Below are positions 1 to 9,486 of a stretch of 64,000 bases of DNA, in pieces; positions within the stretch are counted from its first letter, which is position 1, and every line of letters starts with the position of its first letter. The position numbers and the translations under genes were made by a program. The notes below the pieces were generated by a model. The model did not search any database. It saw nothing but the letters and a program-made list of their open reading frames with translations, and was not told the origin of the DNA. Source of the DNA: Nostoc cf. commune SO-36 (lineage in GTDB: Bacteria; Cyanobacteriota; Cyanobacteriia; Cyanobacteriales; Nostocaceae); NCBI RefSeq assembly GCF_023734775.1, contig NZ_AP025732.1:248001-312000 (forward strand). The letters run 5' to 3'.

Positions 1-25
1 GTTTCGGGTTAGTGGTAATTCATGC

Positions 26-265
26 TCAATCCTCATTCCGTAACTGCCAGACTGCACCAAAAGCGGCCCCAGCCCCAGCTAACAATCCAGTACTCATACC
101 TTGGATAGTTTTTTGGAACGGATCTTGGGTTAGGCACTCACTTGTAACTTTGCTGTCTCCCAGGCAGAGACTACTTTCTGCCCAACCAGCAGTACCTCCT
201 AAAATTACACCAGTTATACTACAGGAAACAATTAGCAGTAAAAGACGTTGTGTTTTTCTAGCCAT
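26..265 (-). CDS. small membrane or secreted hypothetical protein (79 aa)
   Basis: I do not recognise a family. The N-terminus is positively charged (MARKTQR) and followed by a hydrophobic stretch at about residues 8-28 ending in AGWAES, which looks like a signal peptide or a single membrane segment. A second small-residue hydrophobic patch (GLLAGAGAAFGAVW) lies at about 59-72, giving either two membrane helices or an exported small protein. Two Cys (about residues 34 and 44) could form a disulfide outside the cytoplasm. The gene ends close to the window edge and has about 390 bases of non-coding DNA on its other side. The ORF on the opposite strand over the same bases is taken as a shadow. 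Confidence 0.55.
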   Translation of the reverse strand: MARKTQRLLLLIVSCSITGVILGGTAGWAESSLCLGDSKVTSECLTQDPFQKTIQGMSTGLLAGAGAAFGAVWQLRNED

Positions 266-653
266 AGATGGATGTTTTACTCAATTTTGTATTTTAGAAT
301 TTACAGTGGCTAAATATGTGAATAAATTAGTCTAGATAAAGAATTTTAGATTTTTCTAGAGTTAAGCCACTGTTTAATCGGTCTGCTTTAGCAAAATTTC
401 AAATCTAAAATTATGTCAAAAGTTAGAGATTTTAATACACTCTCAACTACTTTACACATGTATGCAGCAAATGTCAGCTGGTTTCGGGCTAACGAGGGCA
501 ACTTAATAGGGTTCGCATAAGATAAGTTGCCTGTCGATAGCCTTTGTAGAGACGTAGCGTTACATAGTCTTTACACACCATAAAATTCCGTTTGAAACCC
601 GTTAGCCTCGGCGTAGTCGGTGAGTTGCTACCTACTGATGCTCAGAAAAGCAT
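266..653. other. intergenic region, no gene
   Basis: No convincing coding frame. From about 480 to 640 it holds an interspersed-repeat-like stretch (text such as gagacgtagcg, also met elsewhere in this window near 63340). I see no clear terminator. Confidence 0.4.
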
Positions 654-2489
654 TTACTCAATCTTCAAGTTGAAAGGCAAGCGGGCGTAAACTCCCTGTG
701 GATCGTTCATCTTTTGCAGAATCTCTACTTCTTGTTGCAATTTCTGAAATTCAGTGGTGAGGGGATTGGCTGATTTGAGTGGCGTCCCCTCAATCCCGAA
801 AGCAGTCCGCACCTCTTCTGTTGCACGCCCAAAAAAGCGTTCTCCGAAGCTGCTTGTGCGAGGATATTCTTGCACTTCCCAGTCTTCTCCTAGTTTCGCC
901 TCTTTGACAGCATAAGCGATCGCACTATTTAAACCACCAATTTCATCTACCAAACCAATTTCCTTCGCTGCTACACCCGACCAAACCCGTCCTTGGGCAA
1001 TTTCTGCTACCTTTTGTTCTGGGAGTTTGCGACCTTGAGAAACTTTATTCAGAAACATATTATAAATTCGGTTAACACTGCGCTGATAAAGCGCTAACTC
1101 TTGGGGCGATTTCGGACGCGAAACTGTTTGACTATCAGCATAGGTTCCAGTTTTTACCGAATCCCAGGTGATGCCATTATCATTAGCCAGCTTTTCACCA
1201 TTGAACAACACCCCAAATACACCTATTGAGCCTGTAATGGTATTTGGTTCGGCAAAAATGCGATTTGAGTCGCTAGCAATCCAATAACCACCAGAAGCGG
1301 CGATATCACCCATTGAGACTACAACTGGTTTCGCTTTGCGAGTTAATTTCACTTCTCGCTGCATGACTTCAGATGCAGTAGCGCTACCACCGGGACTATT
1401 AATTCGTAATACAACAGCCTTTACATCCTTATCTTGTCGGAGTTTGTTGAAGATTTTGGCAAAGCGATCGCCTCCTACTTGCCCATCTTCTCCTTTACCA
1501 TCGACAATTTCACCCTCAGCATAAACAACGGCAATTTGATTTTTTGAACTACGTTCTACACCCAAAGATTTGCCGGAAACTTCTGCGTAGCTATTCAGGG
1601 TAATTTGTCGGAATGTTTTGTCTTCTTTATCAGTATCTGTCAACTTTTTCAGGTCAGTTACCACTTCATCTGGGTATTGTACTTGATCAACTAAACCGCT
1701 AGTTTTGGCTTCTGTGGCTTCCAGTAGCGCCTGATTATCTGCGATCGCTTGCAATTTATTAGGTGCAAGTTTCCGACTTGCGCCCACAGTAGTGCGCCAC
1801 TCTCCCCAAACATCATCTAACAATTTCTGAGTTTGTTCGCGGTTTTCTGGACTCAATTTAGTGAGAAGAAACGGTTCAACGGCTCCCTTAAATTTCCCTA
1901 CCCGCACGACTTGAACACCAATGCCATATTTCTGCAATGCTCCCGCTAAGAACATCGGTTGTGAACTTAAACCGTTAACTTCCATCATTCCTAGAGGATT
2001 AAGGATAATGGAATCTGCCACTGAACTAAGGTAATATTCCTTTTCACTCCAATCACTGCCATAAGCCACAATCTTTTTTCCAGCAGCGCGAAACTCCTCA
2101 AGGGCTTTCCGAATTTCTTTAAGGGAGGCGTAGCCAAGGCTACTAGCTTGGCTTGTCTTCGTTGCATCTAAATAGATCCCAACAATTCGCCGATCGCGTC
2201 GCGCCTTTTCCAAGGTTTGCACAACTTTGCGGAGTGCCATCCTTTCGTCATCTACACCTGATAATGTGTTTTGAAACAGTTCGCCTGAACTAGGTTCACT
2301 ATCAGTAATTTTCATCGATAAGTCAAAAACCAGCATTGACTTATCTTTCACATAGGGCCCAGTATCTTTGGAGGAACTAGCAGCCAATATCAGTAAGAAC
2401 AGTCCGGCGGTTCCTAAACCACCGAAAATAATTAGTCCTAGTAAAGTGCCAACTAAACTAGCAAAAGTTTGTTTGATAAAATTACGCAT
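654..2489 (-). CDS. sppA: signal peptide peptidase SppA, long (67K) type
   Basis: Membrane-bound serine protease (peptidase family S49) that degrades cleaved signal peptides; in cyanobacteria SppA-type enzymes are also linked to light acclimation. At 611 aa it has the length of the duplicated, E. coli-like form. A membrane anchor lies at about residues 10-38. The N-terminal repeat carries the expected catalytic lysine in GKFKGAVEPF (about K201). The C-terminal repeat carries the nucleophile in DIAASGGYW (about S399), preceded by the NSPGGS loop. Both dyad residues are therefore present. It is a single gene followed upstream by heptamer repeats, with no sign of an operon. The stretch around residues 113-124 is encoded by bases resembling an interspersed repeat (near 2125-2155). 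Confidence 0.93.
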   Translation of the reverse strand: MRNFIKQTFASLVGTLLGLIIFGGLGTAGLFLLILAASSSKDTGPYVKDKSMLVFDLSMKITDSEPSSGELFQNTLSGVDDERMALRKVVQTLEKARRDRRIVGIYLDATKTSQASSLGYASLKEIRKALEEFRAAGKKIVAYGSDWSEKEYYLSSVADSIILNPLGMMEVNGLSSQPMFLAGALQKYGIGVQVVRVGKFKGAVEPFLLTKLSPENREQTQKLLDDVWGEWRTTVGASRKLAPNKLQAIADNQALLEATEAKTSGLVDQVQYPDEVVTDLKKLTDTDKEDKTFRQITLNSYAEVSGKSLGVERSSKNQIAVVYAEGEIVDGKGEDGQVGGDRFAKIFNKLRQDKDVKAVVLRINSPGGSATASEVMQREVKLTRKAKPVVVSMGDIAASGGYWIASDSNRIFAEPNTITGSIGVFGVLFNGEKLANDNGITWDSVKTGTYADSQTVSRPKSPQELALYQRSVNRIYNMFLNKVSQGRKLPEQKVAEIAQGRVWSGVAAKEIGLVDEIGGLNSAIAYAVKEAKLGEDWEVQEYPRTSSFGERFFGRATEEVRTAFGIEGTPLKSANPLTTEFQKLQQEVEILQKMNDPQGVYARLPFNLKIE

Positions 2490-2500
2490 TAGTTATTAGT

Positions 2501-2553
2501 CATTGGGCATGGGGCATGGGGCATGGGGCATTGGGCATTGGGCATTGGGCATT
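2501..2553. repeat. heptameric short tandem repeat (STRR), cattggg/catgggg
   Basis: About seven and a half 7-base units, alternating cattggg and catgggg, just upstream of sppA. Heptameric STRRs of this kind are well known in heterocystous cyanobacteria. The same unit on the other strand occurs near 49185-49217. Confidence 0.85.
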
Positions 2554-2598
2554 TATAAATGACATAGACGCTTCTGCGGCTTCCCGCAGGGTAGGACA

Positions 2599-2632
2599 AA
2601 TGACTAATGACTAATGACTAATGACTAATGAC
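2599..2632. repeat. heptameric short tandem repeat (STRR), aatgact
   Basis: Almost five copies of aatgact between sppA and fni. A different unit from the repeat 50 bases away, so two independent STRR tracts flank a short interspersed repeat (gcttctgcggcttcccgcag). Confidence 0.85.
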
Positions 2633-2640
2633 CTATTTAC

Positions 2641-3690
2641 TTATTCTATGCGCTGTAAACTACCAGAGTGCTTTAACTGATACAAGGTGGCGTTGCCAGT
2701 GCAGAATAAGACTGTGGTGATTTCGGCGATTAATACTTCAGCAAGTTCGGCAACTGCTGTCTCTGATGTTGCTGCTGCTTGCAAAAAAGGCATTGCTAAA
2801 CCAGCGATATCTGCTCCCAAGGCGATCGCAGCTGCAATATCCAATCCGTGACGCAAACCTCCCGAAGCAATTAAGGGCACATCTGGAGCGATCGCTCTAA
2901 CAGTTGTAATACACTCTGCCGTCGGTAAACCCCAATCGGCAAAAGTTCTCCCTAAACGACGTTGCAAAGGATTTTCTGCCCGTTCACTTTCTACCTTTGC
3001 CCAAGAAGTACCCCCCGCACCAGCTACATCAATTGCTGCTACTCCGGCGGCAATGAGTTGGTTGGCGATCGCGGCTGAAATGCCATTACCAACTTCCTTC
3101 GCAATCACTGGCACTGGTAATTTAAAACATAATTTAGAAATCTTGTCAAGCAAACCTTTAAAATTAGTATCACCTTTCGATTGAATGCACTCTTGTAGAG
3201 GGTTAATGTGTAAAATCAAGGCATCAGCCTCTAAAATATCAATTACGCGCAAACATTCATCTAAGCCGTACTTGTAGTTAAGTTGCACAGCACCCAAGTT
3301 TGCAAATAGCAGAACATCAGGGGCATACTTGCGGACAGCAAAAGTATCAGCTACCTGGGGTTTTTCTACTGCTACGCGCTGAGAACCGACACCCATCGCA
3401 ATTTTGTAGTGTTGCGCGACTTGGGCCAAACGTTGGTTAATCATTGCCGCTTGTTCTGTTCCGCCAGTCATGGAAGAAATTAACAAGGGTGCGCCAAGGT
3501 GTTTCCCCAGGAAAGTTGTACTGATATTAATATCGTTGTAGTTGAGTTCGGGTAAGCAAGAATGGGTAAAGCGATAACGTTCCAGTCCATTGGTGATTTG
3601 ATGAGACTGAACATCTTCTTCTAAACAGATCCGAATGTGATCGGCTTTGCGATTCTGAGTTTGTGCAGAGATGTTGGTAGGGGCGTTCAC
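2641..3690 (-). CDS. fni: isopentenyl-diphosphate delta-isomerase, type 2 (FMN)
   Basis: Interconverts IPP and DMAPP using FMN, NAD(P)H and Mg2+, feeding carotenoid, quinone and phytol synthesis from the MEP pathway in the cytoplasm. The length (349 aa) is usual for type 2 enzymes. Visible signatures are the N-terminal [15 protein letters not shown], the SSMTGGT loop, the AMGVGSQR segment, LHINPLQE with Q and E near the active site, KEVGNGIS, and a glycine-rich FMN phosphate site [10 protein letters not shown] followed by ASGGLRHG. The ATG at 3690 gives the normal N-terminus. Monocistronic by spacing; the next gene is divergent. Confidence 0.95.
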   Translation of the reverse strand: MNAPTNISAQTQNRKADHIRICLEEDVQSHQITNGLERYRFTHSCLPELNYNDINISTTFLGKHLGAPLLISSMTGGTEQAAMINQRLAQVAQHYKIAMGVGSQRVAVEKPQVADTFAVRKYAPDVLLFANLGAVQLNYKYGLDECLRVIDILEADALILHINPLQECIQSKGDTNFKGLLDKISKLCFKLPVPVIAKEVGNGISAAIANQLIAAGVAAIDVAGAGGTSWAKVESERAENPLQRRLGRTFADWGLPTAECITTVRAIAPDVPLIASGGLRHGLDIAAAIALGADIAGLAMPFLQAAATSETAVAELAEVLIAEITTVLFCTGNATLYQLKHSGSLQRIE

Positions 3691-3841
3691 TGGTGGGTAT
3701 GGCTAAAAGTATTGGCTTGCGATCGCTATTGTTACATTGTCTGCAACCGTATTTGTATAACAAAAATATTTATTTTCGCTATCTTTCGGGTACGTTACGC
3801 TATTGATAACAGAACCATTCCCCTTTTGTGAGTTAATTAAT

Positions 3842-4429
3842 ATGGTTTTACAAACAGAAAAGCGCTACTACACCCCAGAAGAATATTTGGAATTAGAAGA
3901 GAAGGCTGAATATAAAAATGAATACAGAGACGGAGAAATTATACCCATGACAGGAGGAACAACTAACCACAACAACATTGCAGGTAATTTTTACAAAAAA
4001 TTTCCCCTGACAGTGCAAGGACAAGATTATGAGATTTACATAGGCGATGTGAAATTATCAATATTTCGTTATCGCATTAATACTTATCCTGATGTTATGG
4101 TCATCAAAGGTAAGCCTATTTATGAGGGAACAGGTAAAACAATTATCACTAATCCCTTATTAATTGTTGAAGTTTTATCAAATTCAACTAAAAATTATGA
4201 CAAAACAGATAAGTTTAAATATTATCGTTCAATTCCTGGTTTTCAAGAATATATTATGATTGACCAGTATAGTTTTGCTGTGGAACAATTTGCAAAGCAA
4301 GCAGAAGGTCAATGGATTTTTAAGGAATATGAAGGTGAAGATGCAGTTTTAGTATTAGATTCTATCGATTTTCAAATTGCCCTGCGTGATATTTATGAGC
4401 GAGTTGATTTTGAGTTGATTGAGGAATAA
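3842..4429 (+). CDS. Uma2 family (DUF820) PD-(D/E)XK-fold protein
   Basis: Member of the Uma2/DUF820 family, which is greatly expanded in cyanobacteria and predicted to have a restriction-endonuclease-like fold; its biological role is not settled. Typical landmarks are YYTPEEYLELEE near the start, DGEIIPMTGGT at about residues 32-42, the YPDVMVI strand with the acidic metal ligand, and LLIVEVLSNSTKNYDKTDKFKYY with the E and K of the catalytic core, followed by EYIMIDQ. I chose the ATG at 3842 over one 39 bases upstream because family members begin with a short M-x-x-x-TEKRYYT-like N-terminus. It stands alone, divergent from fni. Confidence 0.85.
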   Translation: MVLQTEKRYYTPEEYLELEEKAEYKNEYRDGEIIPMTGGTTNHNNIAGNFYKKFPLTVQGQDYEIYIGDVKLSIFRYRINTYPDVMVIKGKPIYEGTGKTIITNPLLIVEVLSNSTKNYDKTDKFKYYRSIPGFQEYIMIDQYSFAVEQFAKQAEGQWIFKEYEGEDAVLVLDSIDFQIALRDIYERVDFELIEE

Positions 4430-4540
4430 AATGCCTGCGGTTGATTTGAACCCTTACCGAGAAGCAAGTGAAATCGGCGGTTAGAAACCGCACGCCAGGT
4501 GCTACCCTGCGGGAAGCCGCAAAGTGCCATTAATCAAAAG

Positions 4541-4690
4541 GCGATCGCTCCCACCTCCTGATATCGGTAAACTACCTTGTCACCTTCAATATTCTTGCCT
4601 TCGTCATCAACTTTGCGGTACAGATGACGACCAACGATAATGTATTCATTATCAACATTTTCCCCAAGCTGGTACTCAAGAAAGAAAGCG
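4541..4690 (-). pseudogene. C-terminal fragment of an unidentified protein
   Basis: Reading the minus strand gives an open stretch of about 50 codons without a normal start. It contains EYIIVGRHLYRKVDDEGKNI and ends ...YQEVGAIAF before a stop near 4541. The composition is protein-like. It overlaps the first codons of the longest possible frame of the plus-strand gene that follows, which argues that the plus gene starts later. I do not recognise the family. It could be a decayed gene end or chance. Confidence 0.3.
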
Positions 4691-4719
4691 ACAGGGACAA
4701 TATTCTAGGAAAGCCTTTT

Positions 4720-5748
4720 ATGAATAGATTAGACAAGACAACACAAATTATATCTCCCTGGTGGCGTTGGCCTCTTGAAGCTCTATTCCCAGATAAAAAG
4801 TTTGATGGACAATTCCAAAATCCAGGTAGCGAAGAGGTTTTTGATTTTGACTCGGTTATATCATCTGTTAATCCCATCACTATGATTGCATCTGAGATTG
4901 CCTATTATCCAGAAAACGATAAGCACGAACTTTTTACAATATTTGTCTCTGGGCTGGGACAAAATAAATCTGAGTCTTCAAAAAGGAGCCGTAGGTATGC
5001 TAGTACTCTTTTAACTGGTATCGCCAATATGAACAACTCTTCTTTTCTGAAGCAACGTCCAATTATTGCTTTCATTAACCGATACCTCGACTGGATAAAT
5101 GCAGTTATTGACTATCTAAATTTATCTGGTAGTCCAGTTATTAAAAATGCAGCCATTTTGATTAATTACTCTGTAAACAACTCGATACCTCTTAATTTAT
5201 CGGGTGATAGTCTTGGAACAATTTACTTGGCTAGAGCTATTAAGCTTGCTAAAAGAATTTTTATCAGTGAACATGCTAGGGTGTTTGACTTTAAAGAACG
5301 ACAAATTCAAGAACAGAAGTGGCAGCAGCATACTAATCAACTCATCAATGTTTTGACCTTCGGAAACGGCTATCGAAAATGGATACCAGGCCCAAATTAT
5401 ATTATGGTTTTCATTGAAGGCGATATATTACCACAAAAATTTGGAATGACACCCCAAAGGGCTATTGAGCAAAAACGAGACGATATAAAATTTTTGGTAT
5501 TTCAGCGTTTGTTTACTGAAGGCAACTTTGAAGCCCATAATATGATGTTTACAATCGAACTTCTTCGCCAGACTTTTAAGAAAAATCAAATTGAAGTTGG
5601 TGATTTTATGGGCTTATATAACAAACTCAGTTCCAACACTTTAGAAATTGCTACAACCGATGAAATATCATGGCCAAGCGATATGAAAAACTACGTATGG
5701 AATCCAGACAGTCTCAAATCAATTTTATCTCTCTCATCTCATGAATAA
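4720..5748 (+). CDS. hypothetical alpha/beta-hydrolase-like protein
   Basis: No family recognised with confidence. A strand-like segment LFTIFVSGLGQN (about residues 71-82 from the chosen start) is followed later by LNLSGDSLGTIYLARAI. In that segment G-D-S-L-G fits the nucleophile elbow (GxSxG) of alpha/beta hydrolases, so a lipase- or esterase-like fold is a reasonable guess. The frame is open from 4624, but I chose the ATG at 4720 because an AGGAAAG ribosome-binding sequence lies 8-9 bases upstream and because the earlier codons overlap a coding-like fragment on the other strand. Length 342 aa. Base composition is more A/T-rich than its neighbours, and the gene is isolated, which suggests acquisition. 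Confidence 0.6.
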   Translation: MNRLDKTTQIISPWWRWPLEALFPDKKFDGQFQNPGSEEVFDFDSVISSVNPITMIASEIAYYPENDKHELFTIFVSGLGQNKSESSKRSRRYASTLLTGIANMNNSSFLKQRPIIAFINRYLDWINAVIDYLNLSGSPVIKNAAILINYSVNNSIPLNLSGDSLGTIYLARAIKLAKRIFISEHARVFDFKERQIQEQKWQQHTNQLINVLTFGNGYRKWIPGPNYIMVFIEGDILPQKFGMTPQRAIEQKRDDIKFLVFQRLFTEGNFEAHNMMFTIELLRQTFKKNQIEVGDFMGLYNKLSSNTLEIATTDEISWPSDMKNYVWNPDSLKSILSLSSHE

Positions 5749-5847
5749 AAATATAAACGATTCATAAAGATATTGTCGTATGTGTAGTCAGAAAATAAAT
5801 ATCACTTGATGCAAAACTATAGCTTAACAGGCACTAATGATTGAGCG

Positions 5848-6024
5848 CTTTGTCAGGGAGCATCCCAAATGTGTAAAAACATATTTTGTCATTGCGAGCG
5901 TAATGAAATGAAGCGAAGCAATCGCAGCCGCTAGACTTTGCGATTGCTTCATTCCGCTTCGCTCCATTCGCAATGACTAGTTCTAATTGGTAAATTTGCA
6001 AAATTGGGATGCTCCCCTTTGTCA
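5848..6024. mobile_element. MITE-like element with 8-bp target duplication (element 5856-6016)
   Basis: A 161-bp element starts gggagcatcccaa and ends ttgggatgctccc. It is bordered by a perfect direct repeat ctttgtca (5848-5855 and 6017-6024). The interior folds into a long imperfect hairpin (aagcgaagcaatcgca paired with tgcgattgcttcattccgct). It encodes no transposase. The terminal ten bases and the 8-bp duplication match the ISKra4-like insertion sequence at 17788-18959, so it is probably a non-autonomous relative moved by that transposase. Confidence 0.85.
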
Positions 6025-6138
6025 ATCTAGTTTTTATCGATTTATGCGAGCTAATCTAATACTTTCTCCGCAATTTAGCTAGACATTAAAGAACTACAAC
6101 TCATTTAGGATTACTAGATAAATACGAGTATTTTTATC

Positions 6139-8136
6139 ATGGGACAAAATGCAACAAGAAATATCAATTCTTTCTTAGTTTGTGGGCTGGGGAATTTGGG
6201 GCAGTATTGTGTATCTATCTTGAAAGAATTTGGTGCAAAGGTAAATGCTATTGAAATCGAAAACATTCAAAAATGGGAAATTCCTGACATATCCGATTTA
6301 GTAGATAAACTTGTGATTGGTGACTGTCGTCAACCCAAGGTATTGGAAGAAGCCGGGATTGGCCTGTGTCAGGCAATTCTGATTGTTACCAGTGATGAGA
6401 GGGTGAATATTGCAGCAGCATTTGCAGCGCGATCGCTTAATCCCAATCTACGCCTAGTCATCCGGTCAGCCCAAGAAAATCTCAATGAATTACTCAGTGA
6501 AAACCTCGGTAATTTTGTGGCCTTTGAAGCTACTCAGTTACCTGCTAAAAGTTTTGCACTCGCTGCTCTAAGCAGTGAAACTAAGGATTTTTTCACTTTA
6601 GAAAATCATTTAGTCCGTGTGGTGAGAGTACCAATTGACGTTTCCCATCCTTGGAGCAATTATCACCCACTTCAGAACATTAATAATCCTCACCGCCGAG
6701 TTCTCTTCCATGCTAAAGCAGGGAAACCCCTACCAAAGATATTCTACCAATGGGAACCTAATGCTCAAGTTTTGTCAGGAGATACCATCGCCTATATTGA
6801 AGTCAACCAAAACCTTATCCCTCCATCAGCACGACCTGCCAAAAGTATCAAGCAATTCTGGCAAACAATTGTTACTATCCTAAAGTGGCAAAATCTCCGA
6901 AACAGACTAACTCAGTTTTGGAAACAAAACAGCCAAACCCAACGTGTAGCTATAGTTTGCAGCATTTTCATGGTCGGATTATTCTTATGTGGAACGGTGC
7001 TATACAAGCTGCAATACCCCAAAATCACCTTACAGGATGCCATTAATGTTTCCCTAGTTCTGAGCCTTGGTGGCTACGATAACCTGTTCGGACAAATACA
7101 ACTGCCCTTTCCCGTTCCTTGGTGGTTGCATCTCTTCAGTATCAGCTTGACTGTGGCAGGTACGGTTTTTGTCGGTATTCTTTATGCCATTATGACTGAA
7201 CGTATCCTAGCTGCCAGATTTCAATTTTCCAAGGGTCGTCCCTCTGTGCCAAAAGCAGATCACATAGTACTAATTGGTTTGGGAAGAGTCGGTCGACGAG
7301 TTGCACAGCTATTGCTTGAACTCAAGCAACCATTAGTGGGAGTTCACGCCACTGACTTGGAACCAGGAGTGTTACCCCAAATGCCGCTAATTATCGGAGA
7401 TATCACTAATGCTCTTAATAAAGTCAATATAACCACCGCCAAAAGCGTCATTGTTGTCACTGATGATGAGGTGGTAAACTTAGAAATTGCCTTGAGAACT
7501 CACGCCGCTAACCCCACAGCCAGTTTGGCTATTCGTACTTTCGACCCACGTTTTAGTGAGAATGTCGCGCAACTGCTGCCCTATGCTCGGGTTATGGGCG
7601 TCTATGCACTTGCAGCTGAAGCATTTGCAGCAGCTGCTTTTGGGGAAAATATCCTTAATCTATTTCGTTTAAATAAACAAACTATACTTGTGACTGAATA
7701 TCAAATTGAAGCAAACGACACCCTCAACGGACGATTACTGGCAGATATTGCTTACGGCTATGGATTAGTGCCAATTTTACATGCCAAAGCTAATCATCAA
7801 CCTGCAAAGTTTATGCCCTCTGATGATATGAGGCTTCGTGTAGGCGATCGCTTAGTGGTTTTGGGAACAATTGAAGGATTGCAAAGAGTAGAACGAGGAA
7901 GCATTCCAGCCGGTCAATGGTTAGTGCGAGTAGAGAAAGCAGTATCTGCACAAGCAGCTTTTGAAGGAGCAGCAGTCATTTCGCGGGTGTGTGGTTGTGA
8001 TATGCAGCTCGCAAGAACCTTGATGAAGCAACTACCCGAAACTCTACAATACCCCCTGTACAAACACCAAGCCTATCGCTTGGTAAGTGAATTAAGTAAA
8101 TCTCAAGTTCTAGCTCATATAGCCCGTAATGTTTAG
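6139..8136 (+). CDS. RCK/TrkA-type ion channel-like protein with two NAD-binding domains
   Basis: Probable regulator or channel subunit for K+ or another cation. The protein (665 aa) has an N-terminal RCK/TrkA-N Rossmann domain with VCGLGNLGQ at about residues 14-22. Two membrane segments follow at about 275-297 and 333-357, with a pore-loop-like stretch between them (SLVLSLGGYDNLFG). A second Rossmann domain has VLIGLGRVGRR at about 376-386, and a TrkA-C-like end contains RVGDRLVVLGT. Two helices around a loop with RCK domains on either side resemble bacterial ligand-gated channels, but I do not see a canonical TVGYG filter, so ion selectivity is uncertain. The gene is isolated, with non-coding DNA on both sides. 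Confidence 0.75.
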   Translation: MGQNATRNINSFLVCGLGNLGQYCVSILKEFGAKVNAIEIENIQKWEIPDISDLVDKLVIGDCRQPKVLEEAGIGLCQAILIVTSDERVNIAAAFAARSLNPNLRLVIRSAQENLNELLSENLGNFVAFEATQLPAKSFALAALSSETKDFFTLENHLVRVVRVPIDVSHPWSNYHPLQNINNPHRRVLFHAKAGKPLPKIFYQWEPNAQVLSGDTIAYIEVNQNLIPPSARPAKSIKQFWQTIVTILKWQNLRNRLTQFWKQNSQTQRVAIVCSIFMVGLFLCGTVLYKLQYPKITLQDAINVSLVLSLGGYDNLFGQIQLPFPVPWWLHLFSISLTVAGTVFVGILYAIMTERILAARFQFSKGRPSVPKADHIVLIGLGRVGRRVAQLLLELKQPLVGVHATDLEPGVLPQMPLIIGDITNALNKVNITTAKSVIVVTDDEVVNLEIALRTHAANPTASLAIRTFDPRFSENVAQLLPYARVMGVYALAAEAFAAAAFGENILNLFRLNKQTILVTEYQIEANDTLNGRLLADIAYGYGLVPILHAKANHQPAKFMPSDDMRLRVGDRLVVLGTIEGLQRVERGSIPAGQWLVRVEKAVSAQAAFEGAAVISRVCGCDMQLARTLMKQLPETLQYPLYKHQAYRLVSELSKSQVLAHIARNV

Positions 8137-9486
8137 AAAGAGTAGCACTTTGATAGTTAGTTAAGTGCAGCAGCGATGTCTAGTTTAACGTGAGTGTAAA
8201 TCTTTCCAGGGGCTAACCTTAAAGCATATAAAAATGCCAAAAAACAAAATTTTTTTGGTCGTTTTTGGCAAATATTTAATTGGTAGAGGGTGATAGATAG
8301 TATGATTGATACCTTTATTAAGAAAAATACTGATTATAAATTTATGTTTACTTTTAAATCTTTATATTTTTTATTTAAACTTTACAGTTTCTTGATGATA
8401 ATTTTGTAAGTCTCTTTTAGGATGGTGAAAGCACATTAACTGTGTCACTATAAAGGCGTTTTAGCGAAGATGTAAATTTTCTGTGTACGTAATGATGATA
8501 ATAGCAGCAGATTCACAAAACAGGCTGCAAGGAAGCCGTTATAGTAATCGAGGAAATATTTATTTATTTGCTCCAATGGTTAACTTTAATGTAATGGCTG
8601 AAGTTGGAGATACTCCCCCCTAATTTAACGTGCTTTTGCTTGCTTGAAAATTGTACCAGGAATTTGACAATTACATCTTGATGGCGTGAGTAAATTCGAT
8701 TCCGATTTCGGAACAGCGTAAACAGATGTAATTGAATTGAAATAAATACTTTGATATTTGATGATTGAATATCTAAATTACATGAGCTTGCCAAATTGCT
8801 AACTAATACACATAGAGAGTTAGGTATTTCATGCTGTGGCAAAGCATTAAGCTTCAGTATTCATCAGTTCCGAATATCAAAAAGTATTTTGTCTAATTTC
8901 CAACTAGTACACGTATTGAAGAAGAATTCAGCTATTCTGAATTCAGGAGCCGATCTGGAGACGCTCCGCCTCCGGTCAGAATCAAGACGCTCTCTACAAG
9001 ACGCTACGCGTAGCTTGCTTCCCCGTAGGAGTACGCGGACTCGCTCTAAGCAAAGCTATGCCGTAGGCTTTGCGCTGCGCTATCTGCCAGTCGTACAAAA
9101 TTCATTATGTTAACGATAGCGGGGTGTTTAGCCCATTCTGACTCCTGAATTCTGTTCGAGAATACAGCAGAATTCAGAATATTGCAAACTACTGTAATTA
9201 CAGAATTTGTTTGTAAACAGATACAGCATTTCTTGTATAGCTATGTCTAACAATTAAATAACACCTGTATTCAATAGCTTCTAACTTTAGAGCTTGCCTT
9301 GGGTTTTTCAAACATTTGAAAAACTTTATTTTAGCCATCTTATTTTTTATGGATATGCAATCTCAAAATGCAGATATATAAATATAGATGGTACATAAAA
9401 AGACTCAAATACAGGATGTTTTTACTTAGGCATTTCAAGATTCCATAAATTTCCAATAACACAATTTAGCTGGGAAGAATAGAGCC
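8137..9486. other. long intergenic region with hairpin and interspersed repeat
   Basis: No supported gene in 1350 bases; the short frames here have no family features and several run through a repeat. A hairpin at about 8234-8270 (tgccaaaaa ... tttttggca) could end the upstream transcript, though no clear U-tract follows. A repeat fills about 8925-9170 (separate entry). The last 300 bases before the next gene are A/T-rich and may hold its promoter. Confidence 0.5.
8925..9170. repeat. long interspersed repeat flanked by gaattc/ctcctgaattc boxes
   Basis: Begins with gaattcagg and ends with tctgactcctgaattc. Inside are ggactcgctctaagc and gctgcgctatctg. The same order of blocks, in the opposite orientation, occurs at 62040-62200. 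It has no coding content and looks like a dispersed Nostoc-type repeat. Confidence 0.65.

Noticed and set aside
5834..6025. 63-codon minus-strand frame
   Set aside because: It lies almost entirely inside the MITE hairpin and its residues come from the repeat.
8564..9113. Two frames of 92 and 105 codons on opposite strands
   Set aside because: They overlap each other, the second runs through the interspersed repeat, and neither shows any family feature.
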